Source: Agapetus fuscipes (taxonomy: Eukaryota > Arthropoda > Insecta > Trichoptera > Glossosomatidae). Taken from it: DNA of 64,000 bases. The notes beneath the pieces were generated by a model. It had not been told where the DNA came from. It did no database searches and saw only the letters and a program-made list of their open reading frames with translations. The stretch lies in the NCBI GenBank assembly GCA_951799405.1, contig OX637343.1:1550001-1614000 (forward strand), given 5' to 3'. Positions 30,901-42,900 of this stretch are shown in pieces. Within the stretch, counting starts at the first letter, position 1, and the number at the start of each line of letters is the position of its first letter. The translations under genes were made by a program, and so were the position numbers.

Positions 30901-33900
30901 TTAAAAAATTGAAAATTACAACTTTATTTTTTACCACATTCATTTCAAGAACGTTTTCGGTATCTCTACCATCTTCGGTTGAACTTATACTAAAACTTAA
31001 AAAATAAAGACATATGGGGACTCAGTGCGAGGGTGGTGGGAAGGGGTAGGAGATGAGTCTAATTAGCTAGGTATTTTTTTTTTAATATATTTTTTATAAT
31101 TGTAAAATAAACCTTTATAATGGCTTTATAATGCGGCTGACCACCCATACTGTAAAAAATAGTTCACTTTGCCAATGTCACCCCTGCTTCGGGGAAGATC
31201 GGCAAGAGTTGCAGGGCTTATGTTAATTTGAGATTGGGTTTTTTATATTGTAGGTCCACATGCGGCATGTGTAAGCGCGAAATTATGCATGTCTGCTTGT
31301 GGGAATGCATTTGATATGAATCTCAAATGATACATATCTTTGCAGCTTAGATTTAGATTTAGATTTAGACAGTGTTTCACATGATCAATTTGAATATCAT
31401 TTAATAAAGTTTAAAACTTTCACTTTGATGGCCGGTGTTAATAATAAATAAATAGTTTTTGGTTCTATCGGGTTTGGCCGTGTTCTATTTGCAGACGAAG
31501 ACAACGAAGACCGATTTGATAACTCGCCTTGAGGATGCTTTCTGCTCGTGAAAGCGAAACGTCGGCAGATGTAGGAGCTGCAAATAGAACATGGTCAAAC
31601 CCGAAAGAACACACAAACGATTTATTTATTATATCTACCATTTGTTTTAAAGATGACTTTTAAATTATATTGTCCTAAGAATCACATTTTACATAATCTG
31701 AGCTAATGAAAAAACGTTAATCAATATGTTATTTTAAATGAGTTATTTTAAATATTTAAAAAATCAATTTCCAGTATTTATGAGACACATTGGTCGCGGG
31801 TTTCATGTGGCGATTTGGGACCTATTTATTTTTACGGGTAAGGATGCCGGCTTCACATCAACCACTTTTTAATTGAAGTGGGGGTTTCCCAGCTCCCGGG
31901 GGGGCTGGTTCTCATTTATTGTGAAGGCTGAGTAAACCTTGGGAGCGAACCTTTGCTCTCAGCATGGCATACAAGCATTCTACCGGACTTTTTGCGAGCT
32001 TGCTCGTCGCTACAAAGCGTCAATTCTCAAGCAAGACCCAGTTGTAAGGCTGGATGGGCCTTTTGATGACCGGTCTTTGGTACAGGTTTATGAATTTTTC
32101 AACCCATCGAAGAGCAAATTTGAAAATATAAATGGGATAGTTTTTGTGCTCCGCCGGGATTCGAATTCAAAACCTTGCATTCACGAGTCCGAAGTGTAAC
32201 CACTGGACTACGGACCGGCAATCATTGAAAAATATTTTTCAATTAAATTCTACGTCGACTTTTTTTACGCTGAGTTTCAAAATGAGGGTCCCTTCCAGTC
32301 CGCCACTGGTAAAGTTAAAGGTCACAGTGCGCAGCTGTCAGCGCGCACATCTTGCGGAAACAGCGGCAGTAACCTGTTCATATTAAGTAATAACATAGAG
32401 GAGCAGAAACTAACTTCCTGCATTGATACATACTATAGCTCACATTTGTCTCAGTCCTGTCAAACGTTGCAGTGGTGTAGTCATACGAAACAAGGCTATT
32501 TTGTCCAAATCCATTTTATGTTTCGACACCCAATTATAACACATGCCATAATATCTTAAAATAATGCCTTTTTCCTTTAAAATTCATAAATTTTAGACAT
32601 CTCAATATTTATAACGCGTGTTATCTGTCAACAGGCGCTAGGATTTTTTTTAATTCGTCCGAGTTTTTTTTGTACACATGGAAATGTAACAGTGAAGTTC
32701 TTTGTTCTCTTTCTTACTAATGAGCATTTTCGTAAGTAGGTTGAAACAGATATAATATTCTTCTGCACAACTGGAGCTAGAGCGACATCTATGGTTGTAT
32801 CTCCGAAGGTTACTAATAATACCTACAACCTTCGGCCTCGATCTAATAACAACAATTCAACAGTTCGTGGTTCCTCCTTATAAAGGACACACGTCTCCTG
32901 AGGACGTCGGATATGACTTCGACGAAACGTAGAGAAAATCGTTCTTCTCTTTTGCACGGTCAGTAAAATCCGTTTTTTTTTCATTCTTTAAAATGTCTAA
33001 CGACCGTAATCATAATTTAAAATCTTTAAAGATATAATATGTATTGTCTATTTTCCTTGCATTAATTTCTAGTCCTCAGATATCTTAAATCAATGGAAGG
33101 CGCTACAAATGACTTACTTACCTACTACATATCGCCACCTAAAAGGGAAACGTACTGAACTTACCGAGCTACACATATAGTGTACCTTCTCACCGCGTTT
33201 TCCCGAAGGGCTCGCATGTAGCGAGTGGAACCTATTTATTTTTACAAGTAAAGGCGGGCAGCTTTACGCCAACCACTTCAGTTGATGTGGGAGTTTCTTA
33301 ACTCCCGAGAGAGCTGGTTCTCATTTCTTGTACTAAAGGCTGAGTAAGTCTTGCCGGTATTTTTATTTTGCAATGTCGTGTGATCGATTTGTCCATGACC
33401 GAACTGTCAGTGGATGAACCATGTAGCATAGGTAAGTATTTTACATTTTACATAATGGGTTGTTATGCGGCTGACCACCCATACTGTAAAAAATGGTTCA
33501 CTTTGCCAATGTCACCCCTGTTTCAGGGAAGGACGGCAAGAGTTGCAAGGCTTATGTTCATTTGAGATTGGGTTTTTATATTGTAGGTCCACATGCGGCA
33601 TGTGTTAGCGCGAAATTATACATATCTGCTTGTGGGAATGCATTTAATATAAATCTTAAATGATATATATCTTTGCAGCTTAGATTAGATTAGATTAGAT
33701 TAGTAAAACTGAGTAAGTGCTGATTCACTGATTTGAAAAATCGTGGATAAAACATTTTGCTGTTCGTAACTTCTCACAGTAAGTGAACTAATTGTAAGGA
33801 GGTGCTCATGAAAAACTCCTAAACTACAAGATTTTCACACTTCGTTAGTGATTTTTTCTGGTAGAAAATAGGAAAAAGGATGCATTCATGTGAGACACCC

Positions 33901-36900
33901 ATTTTACCTGAATAATATGTCACTTATTCTATTTTACCTTCAAGGTATCGATATATTCCTATAAATGTACTGAAGTGTTTTTACATATCGACGGTTAAAA
34001 GGCAGTAGGGCATAAGCTACATACACTAAATTGTTCAGGAGAGCAGTTTAAAGTTTGAGATTGCAGAAAAATAGCATAACTTTTTTTTTTTTTTTTATCA
34101 TATCGTTAAAATTAAAACAGCTATAAAATTAAAAAATAAAGTCATTTATTGACATTCCTATGAATTAGGTTTTACGATTTTTTTTATGTCACAAGCGCCT
34201 TTAGGACAAAGAAAGCTAAAATCTTGTTGGTTACACCAAAACCATACTTCGGAAACGCAGTTGTTTGCTTGGGCATAAACAACACAGAAATCATCGTAGA
34301 GCTATGGGAGTTGGCGCATTAGAAAGAGCGGAAAATTTCAAGTAGGATAGCATTCATAACTCATTTTTGACCAAAATGTCGCTTACTGCCTACTGCCTTT
34401 TAACCGTCGATATAATCTTTATTTTGTCTTCGGCGTTTTGATTTTTTTACGTAAACTTCAACATAGAACATAACGTGTACATTAATTAATATTATTATGG
34501 TGAAGCTGATTGCAATGTTATCGAAAATTAAAATTGTAAGCTTTTGTTATTCGACAACAGATGTCAGTATCATTTCTTAATACAACAAAGCTTTCTCTAC
34601 TCTGCAATAGATGGCAGTACCACACGTAAAGTTACATTTTATTATCTAATCTAATCTAAGTTGCGGAATTATGTAACATTAGGGATGCATAGGGATGCAT
34701 ATATGTATTCTCACAAGCAGACACGTACAAGTTTGCGGTTGCACATGCGAACCTACGACATAAAAACCCAAATCTCAAATGAACATACTCTTGACGACCT
34801 TCCCTGAAACAGGGGGGACACTGGCAGAATGAACTATTTTCTACAGCATGGGCGGTCAGCCGCATACCAACCTATAAGTTAAGGAACATAATTCACTTAG
34901 TCATTATGAATCTTTTTTTTATAGTTTGGTATGCGACTAACCACCCATGCTGTAGAAAATGCTTCATTTTTCCAGTGTCACCCCTGTTTCAGGGAATGAC
35001 GGCAAGAGTTGCAGGGTGTATGTTAATTTGAGATTTGGGTTTTTATAGTGTAAGTCCACATGCTGCATGTTTAAGCGCGAACTTATAATGTCTGCTTGTG
35101 ACAATGGATATATATATATTATTTTTTTAAATAGATTTGTGGAAAGGAATGCAATCCACCAACCTATTTTGCCTGGCCAGTTGTCTTCATACGAAAGCAG
35201 AAGCTTGTGTGCATGCAACGGCATCTGTTGAACCAGGGTTGAAGTTATCGTCGCGGGATTCGAACCAACGTTATCCGGTTCCAATAATCCGACTTGATCC
35301 CCGCGGTTATAACACCGACAATATAATGTGAATCTTTAATGTAACATATATTTGCAACTTAGATTAGATTAGATTAGTTTACTAGCCCTATACTAGTTGC
35401 CTTATTAATGTACGTGTATCATGCTGCCATTTTGTTAAGTGTGACCAGTATCTCCGCAGATGTGTCTCCACTGTGTTGCTTGCGCACTTCTTTTAATCTT
35501 AATAAAACCTTGTTATAAAGTGCAAATAGGTTATGTTATTAAAGTTCCACTTGAACTTCCAGGTCGCAATGGCGAGGCAGGAGACGGCATGGGGGGAGTT
35601 GGGGGCGCAGGGGGGGACACCAATATGGCGGAGCTCTGGGCCTCCTATCACTCTGCCTTGGGGCTGGCAGGGTCCAGAAGAAATACCAGGGATCAGTCGG
35701 TAAGACAAATATTTCACAAGCGTTTTGTTCATACCTCAGATATATTGAACGGCCCGTAATCCAGTGGCAGCACTTCGGGTACGCAAATGGAAGGTTGTGG
35801 ATTCGAATCCCGGCGGAGCACAAAAATATACAATTTATGTTATCAAATATGCTCTTCGCTGGGTTGAAAAATTCATAAAACCTTTACCAAAGACCGGTCA
35901 CTTAAAGGTCCATCCAGCCTTACAGCAACTGGGTCTTGCTTGAGTATTGGTGCTTTGTAGCAACAACCAAGCTCGTAAACACCTCTGCAACACTTCAACA
36001 AGTGTCATATACCTCTAGAGAAGATTTATAATATTAAATGTATTCCCCCAAGCAAGTTTGCGCTTCAACATGCCGCATGTGAACCTACAATATAAAACCC
36101 AATCTCAAGTGAGCATAAGCCCTGCAACTCTTGCCGACCCTCCCTGTAACAGGGGTGACATTGGTAAAGTGAACCATTTTCTACGGCATGGGTGGTGAGC
36201 TACATTGTATCCGTGGAAAGCGAGCATAAGCTCTATGCATCAGAACACTTCTAGATTCATAGATTTAACTCCTGATTTATTACACATATTTATATTTCCA
36301 GAGTCCTGTGCTGCTGAGTGGGGGCACAACAGAGCCTGGAGGAGCGCATGATGAGACGTCCTCCTCCGCGGGCAACGGCAAGGAAGACGACGACGCCATG
36401 GGGTCTGATGATGAGAGTGATGACCGGCTGGATCCCCAGCAGCACGACCCGGAGAGACTCAAGGCCTTCAATGTAAGACTTGTATAATTATTAATCCCTC
36501 AAAACAGTACCTACAAGTTGTCAAGCAACTGTTATCTTGTGTCAAGACATGGACTCTCATGTCTAAAATATAAGTTACAATAAGAAAGACCACCACATGT
36601 GTGATAAATTTTTCATTTTTAATTAATAAATTATTTGTTAAATTCCTTTGTCATGTTGAAACTAAAAATCTCAATCTAAATCTATGCTGCAAAGATACCT
36701 ACATATGTATCATTTGAGATTCATATTAAATGCATTCCCACAAGCAGATACGCATAATTTCGCACTTACACATGCCGCATGTGGACCTACAATATAAAAA
36801 ACCCAATCTCAAATGAACATAAGCCCTGCAACTCTTGCTGACCTTCCCTGAAGCAGGGGTGACATTGGCAAAGTGAACCATTTTTAACAGTATGGGTGGT

Positions 36901-39900
36901 CAGCCGCATACCAACCTATCAGTCAAGGAATACAAGCAATTAAAAAAAATGAAAAAATTAAAAAATAGTAATAAAAATTAAATTATTCGATTTTCTCCTT
37001 AGTAACGAAGAAAGTGTACAGAGGAAATGTCAGAGGAAAGCGTGGAAGGGGAAGACCGAGGAAGGAATGGATAGACCAAATAGGAGAGATTGCAAAAGAA
37101 TGGAACCTGCAGAGTGAAAATAAGAGAAGAGTATGTTAAAAAAAGTGATGAATGTTGAAGAGATGAAAGAGGTATGCAAGGCAGTGGCGAAGGGTGCCAT
37201 ACAAGCCGGTTCCCATCGGCTTCCCTTTTAAAATGATGTAACAAAGTAGTTAAAAAATATAGGCACAAAGTAAAAAAATACATTTAAAACCAAAGAAACA
37301 ATACATATTTTTTCCCGATTGAAACCATGCAGTCTACTTTATTATCATTTTTGCCTCATTTTAAATGGGAAACCGATGGGAATCGAGTTGTATGGCATCC
37401 TTCGCCACTGGTATGCAAGGACAGAAAAAAGTGGAGACGCATCTGCGGAGGTACCGGCCACCCCTAGTGGAACGGCGGCAGGATACAGTAACAGTAACAG
37501 ATATGGCGTTTTATTGGTAATCAACTATTCGCTATAACAACTATTAGTGGCATCTCTAAAAATTATGGTCTTTTTATGAACATTCATACTTAGTTAACCA
37601 TTCGCAAATTATTATTTTTTCCTCAGATGTTTGTCCGACTATTCGTGGACGAGAACCTGGACAGGATTGTCCCCATCTCGAAGCAGCCTAAGGAGAAGAT
37701 CCAGGCCATCATAGACTCCTGCACCAGGCAGTTCCCGGAGTTTGCTGAGCGAGCGAGGAAGAGGATCAGGACCTATCTGAAGAGCTGTCGGAGGAACAAG
37801 AAGGTGCGCGGAGACACGCCAACCACACCTGCGTGGGACTCCGCCGTAAGAACAATCCACTACATTATAACAAATTCAGCACATCTAATGTGCAGCTCAT
37901 CGTAGCGTTGTATGAGACATTGTCTTATCATTCGACCGGTCCATAGTCTAGTAGTTAACACTTCTGACTCGTAAATGTAAGGTTGTGGATTCAAATCTCT
38001 GTGGAGCACCAAAAATATACCATTTACATTTTCAAATATGCTCTTCGCTGGGTTGAAAAATTCATATACCTTTACCAAAGAGAATTGGCCCTTTGTAGCG
38101 ACGACGAAGCTCGTAAAGATAGCTAAGTTGGTAAAATGCTTGCATTCCATGCCGAGAGCAAGGGTTCGATCCCCACCGAAAGTATCAGAAATGATTTCCC
38201 CTTTCGGTGTCTATTTCAAACCCAAAATAAATACTGGCAAGGTGTCTCGGCCTTCACAAGAAATGAGAACCAGCCCTCCGGAAGCTGGGAAACCCCCACG
38301 TCAACTGAAAGTGATTGGTGTGAGGCCGGCCCCCTTACCTGTAACAATAAATAGGTCCCGAATCACCACATGTGATCCCTTCAGGGATAACGCAGGCAAG
38401 AAGTTACACTCTATGTGTAGCTAAGTTGTGGATTTTTTTCCAGATCCGCCCCACGCCCGCCCACCTGACGTCGGTGCAGGCAGAGCAGATCCTGGCGCAG
38501 GCGTGTGAGAATGAGAGCCACAACGCCAAGCGCATGCGGCTGGGCCTGGAGCCCGTCAGCCAAGCCATGCCCACATCCACACCCGGAGCCGTGAGTCACA
38601 TCATATCCTAGCCCTCTCTATACTAGTACATGAGAGCCACAACGCCAAGCGCATGCGGCTGGGTCTGGAGCCCGTCAGCCAAGCCATGCCCACATCCACA
38701 CCCGGAGCCGTGAGTCACATCATATCCTAGCCCTCTCTATACTAGTACATGAGAGCCACAACGCCAAGCGCATGCGGCTGGGCCTGGAGCCCGTCAGCCA
38801 AGCCATGCCCACATCCACACCCGGAGCCGTGAGTCACATCATATCCTAGCCCTCTCTATACTAGTACATGAGAGCCACAACGCCAAGCGCATGCGGCTGG
38901 GCCTGGAGCCCGTCAGCCAAGCCATGCCCACATCCACACCCGGAGCCGTGAGTCACATCATATCCTAGCCCTCTCTATACTAGTACATGAGAGCCACAAC
39001 GCCAAGCGCATGCGGCTGGGCCTGGAGCCCGTCAGCCAAGCCATGCCCACATCCACACCCGGAGCCGTGAGTCACATCATATCCTAGCCCTCTCTATACT
39101 AGTACATGAGAGCCACAACGCCAAGCGCATGCGGCTGGGCCTGGAGCCCGTCAGTCAAGCCATGCCCACATCCACACCACACACATATCCTAGCCCTCTC
39201 TATACTAGTACATTACTGTACACTAGTGATAACTGTAATGGGATATACAGCGGCTTGCCACTTGTACAGCTGGGCAGACTTCAATCTGTGCTTAATGCTG
39301 CGGCACGATTGGTCTGCAATTTAAAAATTACTGAGCACATCACACCCTCACTCAGGGATCAGCATCATTGTCTGAAAATAAAGGAGAGGGTGGAGTACAA
39401 GGTCTGCTTAACTACGACAGACATGTCTGTTCAAGAGGGGCTATGGCTCTGCAGTGCCATTGTGGTGAACTCACAAAAAATATTTTCTAATTATTATTAT
39501 TATTACATCCCATCAAGACTGTTTTCTGTTCCACATTGATTTAACATAATAGAAGTAGACCCGAAACTGTTTAAGTGCAAATGGTTGCTTTATTCATTTC
39601 AAGCTACATACATTGTCTTTTGTGCAAATTGTCTTTAGTTAGAAAGAGCACAGAGATGCTCCCAGTGTGACTTCACTCTTAACAGAAACACATTAGAGAA
39701 GCTTGAAAACTTCTGAACTGAAGTTGTATTTCTGCTTTCAAGACCATCGACACAACGGCGGCCTCCATAGTGACGCACCCGCTCCTGGGCCTGTACACCA
39801 GCACCTCCACCGTCCCCAACTCCGTGCAGAGCAAGCCGGGGGAGTCCTCCAGCATGGAGAACGGCGGGCTGTGCCTCAACAACAACAACATAGCCAAGCC

Positions 39901-42900
39901 CATCAGCAGCGATACCGGGTCAGGCAGCAAGAACGCCAGGTACTTTAGCTTTGTATCCAGCTGCCACAGATGTGTCTGCAGTTTGTTCTATTCTTGCACA
40001 CTTCCTTCATCTCCTCCACACTCATCACTCTCTTCCATTCACATTTGATATCTGTGGACTTCTTCTTCTTCTTTTCGTGCCACTTCTATCGAAGATCGGC
40101 GATCATCATGGCTATTTTAACTTTGGATGCTGCGGCTCGAAACAGGTACTTCAGCGGAACCACTGTCGCTGGTTTTTCAGCCACGATATCCTTCAGCGTC
40201 CCTGAGTTCTTCTCCCCTCAATCTTACCCTGTATGATAAGATGAAGGAGACAGTATTTCTCATTTCTCAAAATGTGACCGAAGTACATCAGTTTTCTCTG
40301 CCTAATGGTTGGCAGAAGCTCCTTTGTAGTTTGCATTTCTGTGGGCTAGAAATTATTTTAACGAAAATAAACAATATATACTTTCGCATATAAACATTTT
40401 CTTCATACGGGCTCTCCTTTTATTATGACTCTGGATATTCCATTCTAATCTTATCTAATCTAATCTAAGTTGTAAAGATATGTTACATTGGAGATTCACA
40501 CTACATGCATTCTCACAACCAGACATGTACAAGTTTGCATTTGCACATGCTTCATGTGAGCCTACAACATAAAAACCAAATCTCAAATGGACATACACCC
40601 TGCAACTCTTGCCGTCCTTCCCTGTAACAGGGGTGACATTGGCAAAGTGAACCACTTTCTACAGCATGGGTGGTCAGCCGCATACCAACCTATAGGTAAG
40701 TCAAGGAACATACACAACAAATTACATTTTTAAAATCAACAAATTATAATATGTATGGACATCAAAAACTAACAGAAAACCAATTTTAATTTAAAAAAAC
40801 GCTAGCCGCCAACATCACAGATTAACCGCCATTTCTTTCTGTCCTTACACACTTCTTTCATTTCCTCCAGAGTCATAACCTTCTTCATACGAGCTCTCCT
40901 TTTATTATGACTCTGGATATTCCATTCATTCGCAGTTTTGGAAATTTGGTCCATCCATACCTTTCTCGGTCTTCCTCTACCTCTACTACAATTGATTTTA
41001 TTAAGTTTTACAAGGAAGTTATGCTGCCGCACTCTGTATTGTATCATATATATTTAAAATAATTTATGAATGAAATCTGACTTAAATAATTCCTGAATAA
41101 TGACATTTTGTATGCTTACATGATTGGGTTCTAATATATTTTATAAAATAGACTTATTCAATGCTTGAAATATGAAACTATCCCACCACACTTATTCTGC
41201 TCACACTTTCACCACACGTAGCTGCGTTACTTTTCCAAAAGCTGCACTAAACCATAAACAAGCACACTTTTTGTATTTTTCTTTCACTAGCGCACCCTGT
41301 TCTTTCATCTCATCATATTTACAATGAAATGTACTTTCACATTACATCGCGATTTGTTTTGTATGAGATGTCTAAGTGATTGTTAAAGGTTGCGACGCCA
41401 TCTATTATTTGGTAGCATAACCCTCTTTTTCTTTACATAAAAGGTCGAGTGGAGGGGCAATGCGTAACTTTTACCCCTCAGGGAGTATATAAATACAAAA
41501 AAAACAAATGGAGAAACTACACTGTATTCCTCCAAATGAGAGATATGAAAATACATAGATCTAGTGCCTAGATATTTTCTCTCAAACAAAAAACCAACCT
41601 TCACTAGGTGGCTTTCAATGTTGGACGACTTTCCCGTACCAAAAAAGAAGCGATGATCAAAGGCATGCCACTCACCCAATTGTGCTGCGAGGTCCAATAT
41701 GATGATCGTTTCTTCTCAGGATCCTGATGATTAGCTCTGTTCACAACTACCGTACTTGGATGTTATATGAAACAGTCACAGCACATCACAATCACAAATT
41801 ATAGAAATATTAAAAAAGTCAATGTGATTTTTTACGGATTTTTTCGGGTTAAATTTCAAATCGTTCGAGACACAGAAAAAACGTGTCTGCATGCACGACG
41901 ACGGAAAACGGAAGTCGAATTCATTGCTAATTTCACATCGCTCTGTGCCAAAGAGGTTACTACTGACATCTCGCGATTTTAATTTGCACTTTTTTTTCAG
42001 CTCGTGACAGAACCAACATGAATATTCGCTTCTTTATACTAATTAAATAAAAATAAAACAGATGACGCTACTGATGCGTCACCGTCGAGGAAAAAGTTTC
42101 TTCGCATTCTATATGAAAATTCAGACCTTTTTTGCACGTTCTTGTCATACTAGATCCACATTTCATCACCAGTTATCAATCTCTTCAAAAACGGTTCGGT
42201 TTCATTACGTCTCTATAAATAATCGCAAATGAGTACACGGTTCATTAGGTTTCTTTCAGTGAGCTCGTGTGGCACACAAATATCCAGCTTACTTGTTGCG
42301 TTTTTTTGATCAGAAGTCCCAAAATTTCTACAGCAACGGGATCATGTCTCTACCTACAAAATGGCAGATAGTCTACGAACAAAATGGCACATATGTACTG
42401 TAATTAAATGTACATTACTTAACTTTGAAAAAAAATTACCTGAATTTTCATATAAAATGGGAAGAATAAATTTGTTGTAGAAATTTGTAAAAGGATTGTT
42501 GACAAAAGATTCTAGAAATCATTTTTTCTTTCTGGTAACTTAAAAAAAATCAGGCGCAGTGGACATACAAACAATGATTCTAGATATTTTAAAAATATAT
42601 TTCAGCAGTGTACTTAAATGAACTCTGTCATTGCTTACATCGGATTGAAATTTTGTATGAAAAAACTTTTGACATCAATTAATAGATGGCATTGCTCCGG
42701 CAATCTACTTTAATGTGCGTCTTGTTTCTCTGCAGCCCTGCCTCGTCCCCCGCCCCCCTGCCACTCTTCAGATCTAATTTCCCACAAACGTTTGGTACGC
42801 ATCAGAGCTTTGGACGACAAAGGTTAGCTCCATCATTTCTTATTGTGCCAAACACATGCTTCTTTATATTTTATTTAAATATATTTAAAAAAGAGTGGAA

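Noticed and set aside
38511..39211. CRISPR-like or protein-repeat array
   Set aside because: Direct repeats are contiguous with no spacers, the genome is eukaryotic, and the unit is exon plus intron sequence of NOL4.
39129..39539. NOL4 isoform from the last array unit continuing into 39539
   Set aside because: The frame passes from duplicated exon sequence straight into LINE reverse-transcriptase remnants. Unit 6 has no acceptor, so this is a chance fusion frame.
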